Shown: positions 19,516-31,030 of the stretch, piece after piece
Layout: the number at the start of each line of letters is the position of its first letter
Position numbering within the stretch: position 1 is the stretch's first letter
Assembly: GCF_001677275.1 (NCBI RefSeq)
Contig: NZ_CP016177.1
Span: 1,674,001 to 1,738,000 of the forward strand
Reading direction: 5' to 3'
Length of the DNA: 64,000 nt
From: Vibrio breoganii
GTDB lineage: Bacteria > Pseudomonadota > Gammaproteobacteria > Enterobacterales > Vibrionaceae
Notes under the pieces: model-generated
Databases searched by the model: none
The model's input: only the letters and a program-made list of their open reading frames with translations
What the model was told of the DNA's origin: nothing
Program-made: the position numbers and the translations under genes

Positions 19516-21216
19516 ATGAGCATCGACCCGCTTTTCACCCAATTTGAACAAGCCTCCTCTTCACTACCGATGCCGGAGCGGTTCACCTTCCCTTTTTATT
19601 ATGATCCGAGCCCGCTAACGGTCATCGCCTGCGAACGGCTACAAAAGAGCCTGAGTTCAAACGCTCGATTTAATGAGCTTTTTTGCCTGCAAGACGATCA
19701 GAGCCTAAATACAGAACTAAGCCCTTCAGCTAGGGGCAAGATGTTTGGTGTGTTGGTGGTAAAAAACAGTGCCGGAGAGCTAGGGTTTCTCAGCGCTTTT
19801 TCTGGCAAGATTGATGATACTAACCATCATCAAGGGTTCGTGCCGCCAGTGTACGACATGCTGGATGATGACGGTTTTTTTAGGGGTGAATTAGAAAAGG
19901 TCAACGACGTTTCCAAAGAGCTAAAAGCCTTTGTAAGCAACTGCAATATCGAGCCGCTAAAACAGCAGCTTTCATCACTGATTGAAGAAGAGTCGTCTCA
20001 AATAAAGGAGCTGCAAGCTGATATCGCGGACAGTAGAAAGCGTCGAAAAATCGAGCGAACTCAAGCGCAAGGCACCCTATCAGAGCAAGAATACCAAGAG
20101 CTTGAGAAAAACTTAGCTAGACAAAGTGTGGCGCAAAAGAATCAGCTAAAGTGGCTCAAGCAAGAGTGGGCAGATAAGCGAACCGCACTGACTGAAAGAA
20201 TCTCTCACATTGAGCAGACCATCGCGGATCTAAAAGCCCAACGCGCAGCTTTGTCCAATCAGCTGCAGCACAAGATCTTCGCCCATTATTCTTTCTTGAA
20301 TGCCGACGGACAGCGTCAAGATCTGAACCAAATATTTGCCCAAACTGCCTATAAAGTGCCACCAGCGGGAGCCGGAGAATGCGCCGCGCCCAAGCTAATG
20401 CAATACGCCTATCTTAATGATTATACGCCAATCGCTATGGCGGAATTTTGGTGGGGTCACTCACCTAAATCTGAGATTCGTCAGCACAAACAGTTTTATC
20501 CTTCGTGCATGAGTAAGTGTCACCCGATCCTCTCGCACATGTTACAGGGCTTAGAAGTCGACCCTAATCCGCTGCTAGAAAATCCTGCACAAGATAAGCC
20601 TTTGCCTATCCTCTATGAAGATGAGCACATTGTGGTGGTGAATAAGCCTGAAGGGTTTCTTTCTGTGCCTGGTCGACACATTCAAGACTCAGCGTTTTAC
20701 CGCATACAGCAAATGTATCCCGATGCCGAAGGCCCCTTTGCCCTGCACCGCTTAGACATGGCAACCTCAGGTTTGTTGATGTTTGCCCTCACTAAGCGTG
20801 CGAACAAATCCCTGCAAAAGCAGTTCATCTCTCGTGAAGTAAAAAAACGCTACGCGGCCTTAATTGATGGGGAACTACAGGAAAAAGAAGGGGATATTAG
20901 GCTGCCTTTATGTGGTGACCCTTATGACAGGCCAAGGCAAATGGTGTCGTATGAGGAAGGCAAGCCTGCGCACACTCGCTATCAACTTCTAGAAACCATT
21001 GATGGACACAGCAAGGTCATGCTGTATCCAGAAACAGGTCGCACCCACCAGCTACGAGTTCATTGTGCTCACGCCGAGGGGCTCAACATGCCCATCATTG
21101 GCGATACCTTATATGGCCGCAAAGACAAAAGATTGTATCTGCATGCACAGCAGCTCAGCTTCACCCACCCCGTTACTAAAGAGTGGGTCACCTTTGAGGC
21201 CGATATTCCGTTCTAG
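19516..21216 (+). CDS. RluA-family RNA pseudouridine synthase with long N-terminal extension
   Basis: The C-terminal half (about 365-560) is a pseudouridine synthase: ILYEDEHIVVVNKPEGFLSV, the catalytic motif HRLDMATSGLLMFA with its Asp near residue 414, and GRTHQLRVH near 510. This enzyme isomerises uridine in rRNA or tRNA. The N-terminal 350 residues hold a coiled-coil (about 145-250) and a Cys-containing region, much longer than RluA itself (about 220 residues). The target nucleotide is not deducible. The gene ends 3 bases before recQ on the other strand. Confidence 0.85.
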   Translation: MSIDPLFTQFEQASSSLPMPERFTFPFYYDPSPLTVIACERLQKSLSSNARFNELFCLQDDQSLNTELSPSARGKMFGVLVVKNSAGELGFLSAFSGKIDDTNHHQGFVPPVYDMLDDDGFFRGELEKVNDVSKELKAFVSNCNIEPLKQQLSSLIEEESSQIKELQADIADSRKRRKIERTQAQGTLSEQEYQELEKNLARQSVAQKNQLKWLKQEWADKRTALTERISHIEQTIADLKAQRAALSNQLQHKIFAHYSFLNADGQRQDLNQIFAQTAYKVPPAGAGECAAPKLMQYAYLNDYTPIAMAEFWWGHSPKSEIRQHKQFYPSCMSKCHPILSHMLQGLEVDPNPLLENPAQDKPLPILYEDEHIVVVNKPEGFLSVPGRHIQDSAFYRIQQMYPDAEGPFALHRLDMATSGLLMFALTKRANKSLQKQFISREVKKRYAALIDGELQEKEGDIRLPLCGDPYDRPRQMVSYEEGKPAHTRYQLLETIDGHSKVMLYPETGRTHQLRVHCAHAEGLNMPIIGDTLYGRKDKRLYLHAQQLSFTHPVTKEWVTFEADIPF

Positions 21217-21219
21217 CGA

Positions 21220-23382
21220 CTAACTCGCTAGCGTAGCCAGCTGCTGCTGGTAAGCAAAGTGGCCGACGACACAGCGCAAAGTGCCGTAATCGTATTTGGC
21301 GTCAAAGTGCTCAAACAGCGGCTTTAGCTTTGCCTCAGTGAGACTATTGAGCTGCTTAATGGCAGCGTCAAACTCTTCTAGTTCGAAGGGTTCAATATCA
21401 ATCACTTGTTGCAGTTGGCAAGCCCCAAGCTCTATGGCTGATGCTAGATGACTCATCACGGTGTTGAGTGCAATTGCGCGCTCTTTAGCCACCAATTCGG
21501 CATCGTTCAACGATTGAAATAACTCAAGGGTGGTTTGCTCTGTGGCGCTTAATGTAGGGAGCTGTTTAGGCTGCTGATTCATCAGTGTGATAATCGGCTC
21601 GCCATACTTAGCGACCTTAGCTTCACCAAAACCGGATATTTCACCTAGCGTGTCTAATGTAGTGGGTCTCTTTAGGGCAATATCAGCCAAGCTGGCATCG
21701 TGACAAATCACATAGGCCGGGACGTTTTGTTCCTTGGCCAGACTTGCACGAAGCTCTCTTAGCTTCTCAAACACCTCGGCATCTTGAGCTGAAAGCGCAC
21801 TGCTTTTTTTCACACCGCTGGATTTTTTCTTCTTAGCCTTACGAAGCTCACGCAGCTCTATACTTTGCTCACCCTTAAGCACAGCGCGGCATTGCTCGGT
21901 CAGCCTTAGATTGTTATACATACCCTCAACAGTCAGGTAATTCATTGCAATGAGCTGTCTAAATACCCCCTTCCACTGCTCAGCGGTAAGCTCAGTGCCA
22001 ATACCAAAGGTAGATAGGGTGTCGTGACCAAAGCGCTGGATCTTGTCATCACTTTTACCAAGTAGCACATTCACTAGGTGCGTCACACCAAAGCGCTGGC
22101 CTGAGCGATACACAGTAGAAAGCGCCTTTTGCGCCGCCTGAGTACCGTCCCATGTTTTAGGCGGGTTTAAGCAATTGTCGCAATTGCCACACGCCTGCTC
22201 TAGTGACTCACCAAAGTAACCTAACAAGGTTTGACGGCGACAAGCACTCAGCTCGCAATATCCAAGCAATGAATTGAGCTTGCCCACCTGCACTTGCTTG
22301 TATTCTTGATTGCCATCAGAGTTTTCCACCATCTGCTTTTGCATAACAAGGTCTTGTAAACCGTAAGCCATCCACGCATTTGCCGGCAATCCATCACGCC
22401 CTGCACGCCCAGTTTCTTGGTAGTAAGACTCGATACTTTTTGGCAGGCTAAGGTGCGCGACAAATCGTACATCGGGCTTATCTATACCCATACCAAATGC
22501 AATGGTCGCCACAATGATGACGCCGTCTTCTCGTAAGAAGCGCTGTTGGTTTTGATTCTTTTGCTCGACAGACATGCCCGCATGATAAGGCAAAGCCACT
22601 CGCCCCTGATCAGCAAGCCAGGCTGCAGTTTCCTCGACCTTTTTGCGTGATAGGCAGTAAATGACTCCCGCATCTTGGGCATGGTTGTTCTCAATAAAGT
22701 CCCATAGCTCATGCTTCGCATTGGCTTTTTCGCTGACATGATAACGGATATTAGGACGGTCAAAACTATGCACGAATACCTTGGCATCAGAGAGATGCAG
22801 CTGTGCGATAATTTCTTGTTTTGTACGCTCATCGGCCGTTGCGGTTAAGGCGATACGAGGCACATTGGGAAAGCGCTGCGGTAAGATGGACAGCTTTTGG
22901 TATTCAGGTCGAAAATCGTGTCCCCACTGGCTTACACAGTGTGCTTCATCAATGGCAAATAACGACAGGCTCGATTGCTCAAGAAGGTTAAGAGTGCGCT
23001 CCATAAGCAGGCGCTCTGGAGAAACATAAAGCAGTTGTATCTCGCCGCGCATTACCGAAGCTTCGACTTCAAGCTGCTCATATTGATCTTGAGTGGAGTT
23101 TAAAAAGGCACACGCCACGCCCACTTGTCTTAGGGCGTCCACTTGATCTTTCATCAAGGCAATCAGTGGCGATACCACCACACCGACACCCGAACGCACC
23201 ATTGCTGGGATCTGGTAACAGATAGATTTACCGCCACCAGTAGGCATCAGGGTCAGAACATCTTGTCCGTGCACCACGCTCTCGACTATGGCTTGTTGTT
23301 GGTGACGAAAGCTGTCGTAACCAAAAACAGAATTTAGTACATCTATAGGCTGGGGTTTAGTGGCGTGCTCGAACTGACTCAA
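21220..23382 (-). CDS. recQ: ATP-dependent DNA helicase RecQ
   Basis: RecQ unwinds DNA 3'-5' in recombination and fork repair. The 720-residue protein has Walker [16 protein letters not shown] near residue 49, [17 protein letters not shown] near 144, helicase C with [19 protein letters not shown] and [11 protein letters not shown], the zinc site CGNCDNC near 400, winged helix, and an HRDC domain (about 550-620). It is about 100 residues longer than the E. coli enzyme, with an extra C-terminal segment. It converges on the pseudouridine synthase without a visible terminator. Confidence 0.95.
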   Translation of the reverse strand: MSQFEHATKPQPIDVLNSVFGYDSFRHQQQAIVESVVHGQDVLTLMPTGGGKSICYQIPAMVRSGVGVVVSPLIALMKDQVDALRQVGVACAFLNSTQDQYEQLEVEASVMRGEIQLLYVSPERLLMERTLNLLEQSSLSLFAIDEAHCVSQWGHDFRPEYQKLSILPQRFPNVPRIALTATADERTKQEIIAQLHLSDAKVFVHSFDRPNIRYHVSEKANAKHELWDFIENNHAQDAGVIYCLSRKKVEETAAWLADQGRVALPYHAGMSVEQKNQNQQRFLREDGVIIVATIAFGMGIDKPDVRFVAHLSLPKSIESYYQETGRAGRDGLPANAWMAYGLQDLVMQKQMVENSDGNQEYKQVQVGKLNSLLGYCELSACRRQTLLGYFGESLEQACGNCDNCLNPPKTWDGTQAAQKALSTVYRSGQRFGVTHLVNVLLGKSDDKIQRFGHDTLSTFGIGTELTAEQWKGVFRQLIAMNYLTVEGMYNNLRLTEQCRAVLKGEQSIELRELRKAKKKKSSGVKKSSALSAQDAEVFEKLRELRASLAKEQNVPAYVICHDASLADIALKRPTTLDTLGEISGFGEAKVAKYGEPIITLMNQQPKQLPTLSATEQTTLELFQSLNDAELVAKERAIALNTVMSHLASAIELGACQLQQVIDIEPFELEEFDAAIKQLNSLTEAKLKPLFEHFDAKYDYGTLRCVVGHFAYQQQLATLAS

Positions 23383-23467
23383 TGCTGAAGATCCTGAGGG
23401 TTAAATGAATAAAAAGGATAGCGAAGAGTCAGCCAAAAAGCTGTGGGTAATAGTATTAAATCACCTT

Positions 23468-23839
23468 CTATTCAGAAGACGATTCTTGCTTCACTGACAA
23501 CATCATTTGCAATCCGCCGCCATTATGCACGTGTTTATACCCTTTCGTCAGTAGTATTTGTTTCGCATTACCTGAGCGGTTGCCACTGCGGCAATACACC
23601 ACAATATGATCGTCCTTATCCACAAAGGACAGATCGGCATTAGACAGTTCTGAAACAGGAATATTCATCGCATTGTCGAGATGCCCGCCGTTGAACTCTT
23701 GCGGCGTTCTCACATCAATCACGGCTGCGCCAGAGTCAATCCACTCCCACGCCTGCTCTGCACGCTCTGTGGCGAAAGCCCCTGTGGCAAAGATCATGCT
23801 AGGGATAAGTAGCGACAGCGCCATTAATCTCTTGATCAT
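23468..23839 (-). CDS. Periplasmic rhodanese-like protein
   Basis: A 123-residue protein has a signal peptide (MIKRLMALSLLIPSMIFATG, cleavage near residue 22) and one rhodanese domain: IDVRTPQEFNGGHLDNAMNIP and the active-site loop VVYCRSGNRSGNA with Cys near residue 82. It is similar in size to PspE. The reaction is sulfur transfer from thiosulfate or a persulfide; the true acceptor is unknown. It stands alone between recQ and a small unknown gene. Confidence 0.85.
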   Translation of the reverse strand: MIKRLMALSLLIPSMIFATGAFATERAEQAWEWIDSGAAVIDVRTPQEFNGGHLDNAMNIPVSELSNADLSFVDKDDHIVVYCRSGNRSGNAKQILLTKGYKHVHNGGGLQMMLSVKQESSSE

Positions 23840-23909
23840 AAAGCTCTCCTGCTTCGCTTTAGGAAAATAAGCTCCAATCTACTCTAGATTCCACCCATTC
23901 CGATGAAAT

Positions 23910-24203
23910 CTAGTAGATCTCCATCACCCAAGAGCCCAGTTTTTTCTCCTGCCAAAGCTCGATAATCATAGGTTCTAGTGCCGCAATCACGCGTTTCAGG
24001 TCTTCAGGCGTTTTGCTGTCGTTAAACCACCCATTGATTGAATCTAAATTGAAGGCAAGCTGCTTCAAATTACCAGAATTGGTGAGCAGTTCTTCACCAT
24101 TAGTAGCTTGTTCTTGTTCGGATAACTGTATACGAGATTCAAAATACTGATCCCCTGCCCTGTACAGGTTCCAACCGTCTTCTCGTGTGGCTAAAAGTCG
24201 CAT
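23910..24203 (-). CDS. Conserved-looking small protein of unknown function
   Basis: A 97-residue acidic soluble protein begins MRLLATREDGWNLYRAGDQYF. It has no signal peptide or membrane segment, and its composition and length look like a real gene. I do not recognise the family. It is divergent from fadD and 70 bases upstream of the rhodanese gene on the same strand. Confidence 0.6.
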   Translation of the reverse strand: MRLLATREDGWNLYRAGDQYFESRIQLSEQEQATNGEELLTNSGNLKQLAFNLDSINGWFNDSKTPEDLKRVIAALEPMIIELWQEKKLGSWVMEIY

Positions 24204-24406
24204 ATTTGATTCCCTATTTTTTACTCATAATAAGCATAATCACAACACACCTATCTTGCTAATCAAAGGATGCACTTCACACACTGGTGGTTTGAGAGAT
24301 GAAAATTATCGATGTCTTTACCGAGCGCAAGTTTATGAGGTAAAACAACAAAAAAGAGCAAGAAGTTAGGTAAAATAGAGGCTTATCAACATCAGTAAAT
24401 TGCACT

Positions 24407-26071
24407 ATGACCACATCGAACAAACCTTGGTTAAACACCTACCCTCAAGACGTACCAGAATTCATCAATATCGACCAATATGCCAATATCAACGAAATGT
24501 TCAAAAAGCCATTTGAACAATTTGCGGATAACACCGCATTCGTCAATATGGGACACTCTCTTACCTACCAGCAGCTGAATGACAAAAGTGATGCATTTGC
24601 GGCCTACCTGCAATCAGAACTGAAGGCAAAAAAAGGCGATAGAATCGCGCTAATGATGCCCAACCTACTGCAATACCCTATTTGTATTTTGGGTGCACTC
24701 AAAGCAGGACTGGTCGTGGTAAACGTCAACCCCCTCTACACGCCTCGTGAGCTTGAACATCAACTGCGAGATTCTGGCGCCACCATAATAGTGGCGGTGA
24801 CGAACTTTGGTGACAGCTTGCAGCAAGTCATCAGTCGCACTAGCTTAAAGCATGTCATTCTTACCAGCATTGGTGATGAATTAGCGCCTCATAAGCGAAC
24901 TTTGGTTAATTTTGTAGTGAAATACGTAAAGAAGATGGTACCTAAGTACCACCTTCCAAGCGCTATTTCACTGAGACGAGCACTAACCCATGGCAAACGC
25001 CTAGACTTTAATCCGCCAAAGATTGAGCAAAGCGACCTTGCTTATTTGCAATATACTGGTGGAACCACAGGCCTTGCCAAAGGCGCAATGCTCACACACA
25101 AGAACGTGATGGCCAATGTGCTGCAGGTGTTCGGACACTTCGGGCCACGCACAGCAAAAGACAAAGAACACGCCGTCACACCCCTGCCGCTTTACCATAT
25201 CTTCGCAAACTCAGTGAGCATGATGCTGATGATGTATATGGGGGGCAGCAATCTGTTGATCACTAACCCTAGGGATTTAAACACCTTTGTTAATGATCTC
25301 AGTAAGTACCCGTTTACCATGATATTTGGCCTGAATACCCTCTTCGCAGCCCTAATTAATCATGCAAAATTTAAAGAGCTCGACTTCTCTAACGCTGAGT
25401 TCACTATTGCTGGCGGCATGGCGACACAAAAACACATCGCCGATGAATGGCAAGCCATCACTGGGATGCCAATTATTGAGGGCTACGGCTTGACCGAGTG
25501 TTCGCCAGTAGTTGCCGGTGGCGTCCATACTCAGCAGCAATTTGTACCGGCCATCGGAGTCCCTCTACCTAGCACAGAAATGAGAATCGTAGATGATGGC
25601 GGAAATCCTTTACCCACCACCCAAGTAGGTGAGATTCAAATCCGCGGTGACCAAGTCATGGCTGGGTATTGGAAACAAGACGCGGAAACCAAGGCTGTGC
25701 TCACAGAGGATGGCTGGCTAAACTCCGGCGATATCGGTCGCATGGATGAAGACGGCGTTTTCTATATTGAGGATCGTAAGAAAGACATGATTCTAGTGTC
25801 GGGCTTCAACGTATTCCCAACAGAAGTTGAAGAAGTTGCCACACTGCACCCGAAGATCATTGAAGCGGCTGCCGTTGGCGTGCCTGATGACGTTGCCGGA
25901 GAACGCGTTAAGCTTATCTTGGTCACTAACGGCTCGGTTTCTGTAGACGATATTAAGAAACACTGTCGCCAGCATCTAACCGGTTACAAGATCCCGAAGG
26001 TCATCGAGTTTAGAGAAGAGTTACCAAAAACCAATGTAGGCAAGATTTTGCGCCGAGAGCTGCGCGACTGA
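24407..26071 (+). CDS. fadD: Long-chain-fatty-acid-CoA ligase FadD
   Basis: FadD activates long-chain fatty acids to acyl-CoA at the inner membrane. The 554-residue chain is full length. It has the ATP-binding motif YTGGTTGLAKGAML near residue 217, EGYGLTECSPVV near 358, the TGDI-like LNSGDIGRMDEDGVFYIEDRKKD hinge (residues about 441-463), and the C-terminal PKTNVGKILRREL with the catalytic lysine. It is transcribed alone and ends at a bidirectional terminator shared with gltS. Confidence 0.93.
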   Translation: MTTSNKPWLNTYPQDVPEFINIDQYANINEMFKKPFEQFADNTAFVNMGHSLTYQQLNDKSDAFAAYLQSELKAKKGDRIALMMPNLLQYPICILGALKAGLVVVNVNPLYTPRELEHQLRDSGATIIVAVTNFGDSLQQVISRTSLKHVILTSIGDELAPHKRTLVNFVVKYVKKMVPKYHLPSAISLRRALTHGKRLDFNPPKIEQSDLAYLQYTGGTTGLAKGAMLTHKNVMANVLQVFGHFGPRTAKDKEHAVTPLPLYHIFANSVSMMLMMYMGGSNLLITNPRDLNTFVNDLSKYPFTMIFGLNTLFAALINHAKFKELDFSNAEFTIAGGMATQKHIADEWQAITGMPIIEGYGLTECSPVVAGGVHTQQQFVPAIGVPLPSTEMRIVDDGGNPLPTTQVGEIQIRGDQVMAGYWKQDAETKAVLTEDGWLNSGDIGRMDEDGVFYIEDRKKDMILVSGFNVFPTEVEEVATLHPKIIEAAAVGVPDDVAGERVKLILVTNGSVSVDDIKKHCRQHLTGYKIPKVIEFREELPKTNVGKILRRELRD

Positions 26072-26102
26072 TAGCCAATGAAATGGCATTAACAGCTAGA
26101 AC

Positions 26103-26130
26103 GCAGGCCTAGCTCTCTAGGCCTGCATTT
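26103..26130. terminator. Bidirectional terminator between fadD and gltS
   Basis: A 10-bp perfect stem GCAGGCCTAG / CTAGGCCTGC with a CTCT loop and a short T run lies between the convergent stops at 26071 and 26137. Confidence 0.8.
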
Positions 26131-26136
26131 GACTGT

Positions 26137-27351
26137 TTACAAACCTACGAAGAAGCTGATCACTAGCGCATTCACAATATCGATAAAGAAACCACACACC
26201 AATGGCACCACGATAAAGGCCTGCGGACTCGCACCATAACGACTGGTTACCGCGGTCATATTCACAATCGCAGTCGCGGTAGAGCCAAGGGTAATACCCC
26301 CAAAGCCTGAACAGATAACCACCGAGTCGTAGTTTCTGCCCATCAAGTAGTAAACCACTAGGATAGTGAATAGTAGAGATAGCAGAATTTGAGCTGACAT
26401 AATCACGGAAATGTAGCCAAACATGCCGTCTAGATCCCAGATATGAAGCCCCATCAACGCCATAGTTAAGAACATACCAAGACAGATATCAGAGATCATA
26501 GCGAGCCCTTTACGACCATCTTCGATCTTCTCTTTAGTTTGACGTTTCTGGAAAAGAGCCCTTCCTATATTACCGATCAAAATACCGGCAATTAGGCAAC
26601 TCACAAATAACGGTAATTTATAGCCAGCCGCTTCAATAGACTCACCGATAGTGTAACCTAACATCAAAGTGACATTTAAAAATAACCAAGCCCGTAGCAC
26701 ACCGTAGTGACTCAGTTCTATAGTTGCTTGTTTGTCTTGAAACGCACCCACAGCAACGTCTTCTGAATTTGACGGGCTCACCTTGTGCTTATTCAGCAGA
26801 TAGTTAGCGATAGGGCCACCTATAACACAGGCTGCGATTAGGCCAACGGTGTTTGAAGCTACGCCTAACTCCATTGCATTACTGATGCCGTACTCTTCAA
26901 CAAATGTTGGCGCCCAAGCGAGAGTCGTACCAACGCCACCAATCAGGCTGACCGAGCCAGATAACAAGCCTGCTTTAGGATCTAAGCCAAACGCTGTGGC
27001 TACCGACATGCCAACAACGTTCTGCAGTACGATAAAGGTGCCAGCAAGCACCAACAAGATGAACAGCGGTCGTCCACCCTTGATAAGGGTTTTCAGGTCC
27101 GCTTGTAGGCCAATGCCTGCAAAGAAGTACAACAACAAAAAGTCTCGAACTTCTAAGGTAAACGTGACTTGAATGTCAAAGACATAATAAAGAACAGCAA
27201 CGGTTGCCGCACACACAAACCCGCCGATAACCGGTTCAGGTAGGGAATATTTCTTCAATACCTCTGAGCGCTCAATAATCGCTTTACCAATAAACAGCAA
27301 TGCAATGGCGATGGTAAAGGAGACGAGCGGTGGTACTAATACTTCTGACAT
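26137..27351 (-). CDS. gltS: Sodium/glutamate symporter GltS
   Basis: GltS imports glutamate with sodium across the inner membrane. The 404-residue length matches the E. coli protein (401). About ten membrane segments are visible. Family signatures include the start of the second helix FAGIGLQADLKTLIKGG, the first re-entrant loop SGSVSLIGGVGTTLAWAP, and the inverted-repeat counterpart CSGFGGITLGSTATAIVNM. The gap upstream (27352-27645) contains no gene I can support. Confidence 0.93.
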   Translation of the reverse strand: MSEVLVPPLVSFTIAIALLFIGKAIIERSEVLKKYSLPEPVIGGFVCAATVAVLYYVFDIQVTFTLEVRDFLLLYFFAGIGLQADLKTLIKGGRPLFILLVLAGTFIVLQNVVGMSVATAFGLDPKAGLLSGSVSLIGGVGTTLAWAPTFVEEYGISNAMELGVASNTVGLIAACVIGGPIANYLLNKHKVSPSNSEDVAVGAFQDKQATIELSHYGVLRAWLFLNVTLMLGYTIGESIEAAGYKLPLFVSCLIAGILIGNIGRALFQKRQTKEKIEDGRKGLAMISDICLGMFLTMALMGLHIWDLDGMFGYISVIMSAQILLSLLFTILVVYYLMGRNYDSVVICSGFGGITLGSTATAIVNMTAVTSRYGASPQAFIVVPLVCGFFIDIVNALVISFFVGL

Positions 27352-27645
27352 AAATTAATCTGTTCCTTGGCAATGAATGCAATGACGTATGAAATACAAC
27401 GATAAGCTACAAGTGTAATGTAAATCTCAAGAAAATCCTTAACTTATCTATATCAATTGCTCAAAAGAGAAACTAAAGAAGAATATATAACTGAGATTTC
27501 TCTAGGGTTAGTCGCGCGAAGTTTAAGCAAATATCAATGCTTCATATATAAAAGGAAATTGCGTTCACATATAAACGTGGATGATGTGTTTGACAGCAAA
27601 GTAGCTAGGCTATTTGTAACTGAGTAAACAGCAGTTGCCAACAGC

Positions 27646-28563
27646 CTACCGTTTAAGCAAAGTGCCAGTATAAATACCAACGATGATAGACAGTACGGCT
27701 ACGACTCCCGCTGGAGATAGCGCAGGGAGAGCGACAAGCAGTTGTGTATCATTACCGCCTCCCGCCAATACCGCCCCAAAACCCATTAAACAGCCTGAGC
27801 CCAAATGCCATAAGTAACGCTTCATCTTCGCGGTTTGTAAACGAAACGACTGAGTCGCGATAGCAGCGATTAACATGCCTAATACCAAGCATGCTATAAG
27901 CATAAATCGCTCTGCGCTTGGCCAAAGATGTTCTGCGTCATTCCACACGTAAAAACTCACATCTTTAAGCAGTCCACTTGGCGTCCAATGGGGTTCGAAG
28001 ACAAAAATGCAGCCAGCCATAAAACCGATAGCCAACATCGACAGCCACAGTATTTGACTCGCTTTATTCAATCGAAATATAAACAACCCAAGCAGTATCG
28101 AGCCAACAATGAGAGCGCTGTATTGTATCGCCACCGGCATCTCGTATCTATTGGGCTTGATATCAACCATCAAAGTAGAAAAAGCAATCCAAGCCACAAT
28201 CCACCCAGCGATGGTCGCAAGCATAACCAGTTGTCCACGAGCCAAACGACTGATCGTAGACACACCACACCCTTGATTAAGGGCTGCGCCCAAACCAAAT
28301 AGAATACCACCCACGGCAAAGTGCCAACTAGGGAGATAAGTAGTAAATAGGTTTTGTTCAGTAACAACGTAGATAAGGCCAATGGAAAGCCACGAGAATG
28401 TGCCACTAAAGATAATAGCAATGAGAAACATAGGATTGCCATCACGGGCTTCTTTAACACCGCGCACCATGCACAATCCAGTAGATTGAGCTAGGTATCC
28501 CAGTATTCCAATCAGTATTAAGGACAGATATAGCAAAAATGCTCCGATATCTATAGAAGGCAA
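27646..28563 (-). CDS. YeeE/YedE family sulfur-compound transporter
   Basis: A 305-residue membrane protein has about nine helices. It carries the Cys motifs of the thiosulfate importer family: STGLCMVRGVKE in the first helix hairpin and LNQGCGVSTISRLARG near residue 100. Family members relay thiosulfate or related sulfur through conserved cysteines. It is the last core-genome gene before the island. No TusA-like partner lies next to it. Substrate is inferred from the family. Confidence 0.85.
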   Translation of the reverse strand: MPSIDIGAFLLYLSLILIGILGYLAQSTGLCMVRGVKEARDGNPMFLIAIIFSGTFSWLSIGLIYVVTEQNLFTTYLPSWHFAVGGILFGLGAALNQGCGVSTISRLARGQLVMLATIAGWIVAWIAFSTLMVDIKPNRYEMPVAIQYSALIVGSILLGLFIFRLNKASQILWLSMLAIGFMAGCIFVFEPHWTPSGLLKDVSFYVWNDAEHLWPSAERFMLIACLVLGMLIAAIATQSFRLQTAKMKRYLWHLGSGCLMGFGAVLAGGGNDTQLLVALPALSPAGVVAVLSIIVGIYTGTLLKR

Positions 28564-28633
28564 TTTGAATAAGATAACTATAGTAGAGAGGAGAGGATAA
28601 AATAGAGAGGTGTTTTTTGAAGCGTCAGAAACG

Positions 28634-28662
28634 AAAAAAGGCCTGATAAATCAGACCTTTTC
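28634..28662. terminator. Terminator flanking a truncated tRNA 3' end
   Basis: The stem AAAAGGCCTGA / TCAGACCTTTT has one mismatch and a TAAA loop. Read on the minus strand it follows the tRNA-like fragment at 28668-28685 by a few bases. That is the position expected for the original terminator of a tRNA gene whose body is now elsewhere. Confidence 0.65.
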
Positions 28663-28667
28663 GAATG

Positions 28668-28685
28668 TGGCGGTGAGTGAGAGAT
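28668..28685 (-). other. Putative island attachment site (tRNA 3'-end fragment)
   Basis: On the minus strand these 18 bases read ATCTCTCACTCACCGCCA, which matches a tRNA 3' end: the end of the T-arm, an acceptor strand ACTCACC, then GCCA. A tRNA-Ser is the best fit. Immediately to the right the tRNA similarity stops. This is what remains on the far side when an integrase inserts an element into a tRNA 3' end. The intact tRNA is expected beyond the right window edge, next to the integrase seen at 63432. Confidence 0.6.
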
Positions 28686-28800
28686 ACCAAGTGAAAATTT
28701 AAACTCATGATATTATTGAATAAAATTCAAATCCTTGCCATTTTCTACCCTTTTCTCTACTCACTCATCTTTAATTTGGTTATGTGATCTAACTCAAAGT

Positions 28801-29241
28801 TTAACTGACCTTCAACGTCGTTTTACGCGAGGCAATCCAGTCTAAAACTTCACTTTCTACCCAAGCGACACGCCGCTCCGTCAACTCGATTTGTTTCGGA
28901 AAACCTTCCTTTGCCATCAATTCATAAACCGAGGATCGAGGCAGTTTGTAATCACTGGCTAACTGAATCGTTGACAGCAAACGAGGCGGCAAGGAAGCAT
29001 ACTCTTTGTTCTTGAAGTCATAAGTATAGCGATAGTTGCGATCACGTGCGCTGATCTTCCCTCTCACCCAGTCTTCGATATCACTGCGTGCCCACACTTT
29101 AGCGCGACCATATAGGGGGATACTGGTTGGGAATTCCCCCAGTTTTTCTAACATCCATAACGTGCTTTTCGACAATGTAGTATAGAGACTGACATCGTGA
29201 ACTTTCATGTGTCGAGCAAAGTGCGTGTAATGTTCTGTCAT
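28801..29241 (-). CDS. Two-domain AlpA-like DNA-binding protein
   Basis: A 146-residue protein contains two helix-turn-helix units of the AlpA/excisionase type. In the first (about 15-60) TTLSKSTLWMLEKLGEFP is followed by a WARSDIEDWV tail. The second (about 85-140) has STIQLASDYKLPRSSVYELM followed by RRVAWVESEVLDWIASR. Single AlpA proteins control excision in P4-like satellites; the doubled form could bend DNA or bind two half-sites. It is the first gene inside the left island boundary. The upstream gap to the IS element (29242-29537) holds nothing else I can support. Confidence 0.7.
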   Translation of the reverse strand: MTEHYTHFARHMKVHDVSLYTTLSKSTLWMLEKLGEFPTSIPLYGRAKVWARSDIEDWVRGKISARDRNYRYTYDFKNKEYASLPPRLLSTIQLASDYKLPRSSVYELMAKEGFPKQIELTERRVAWVESEVLDWIASRKTTLKVS

Positions 29242-29607
29242 TGTTTTCCTTAAAACTGTGACTTCAAATTAGGCAATGAGAAATCTCATCACGGTGTTTC
29301 AAAATCACGATAAAGGAAAAACGAAAAATGGAATAACTTATCGTCAAATCTTTCGTCTTCGCTCTCAAAAATAATGTTTTAAGATAGTTCGACTTTAGTA
29401 GTTCCTTTCCAGTGAGGCATGAAGCATAACTATGATTCGCTATGAAGGTCGAAAAACTACACAAGCATGCTTTCATCTTGAACCAAACTGGACAAACAGA
29501 TACGACAGAATTGCTTGGTAATGACAGTTACGAATTGTAGTGGCATAGTTAATTTGGCCACCTGATTAGAGGTGCTAGAATGCACCTCGTACACAACAGG
29601 TGAAACT

Positions 29608-30775
<1,168 letters not shown>

Positions 30776-30960
30776 CCACTACACCACTACCTCCAAGCCA
30801 TGGTTAACCTCTTTAATGAGTTGCTTACTACCTTTATACGTCTCTTTTACTAAACCCCAAAATCCCACAATAACTCCTCGACTAAAAAACTGTGAATCAT
30901 AATCTTAAGTAGCTCTCAGCTACTTATTTGATGCTTAGAGACTGTACACCAGCAACTCAA

Positions 30961-30994
30961 ACAGAGAGCTTTATAAGCTTATAAAGCTCTCTGT
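30961..30994. repeat. Perfect 34-bp palindrome after the druE-like gene
   Basis: The palindrome runs from ACAGAGAGCT to AGCTCTCTGT around a TTATAAGCTTATAA centre, with no mismatch and no spacer. It lies 37 bases after the stop of the helicase gene on the minus strand. It could act as a terminator hairpin, though the T run that normally follows is absent, or as a protein-binding site. The same core recurs at three other places in the island. Confidence 0.75.
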
Positions 30995-31030
30995 CCCAAT
31001 AACAGTAGAATCTTCGCCAAGACTTTTTGA

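Noticed and set aside
29264..29476. A 70-residue open frame between the AlpA-like gene and the IS element
   Set aside because: No ribosome site and no recognisable composition. It looks like a chance frame.
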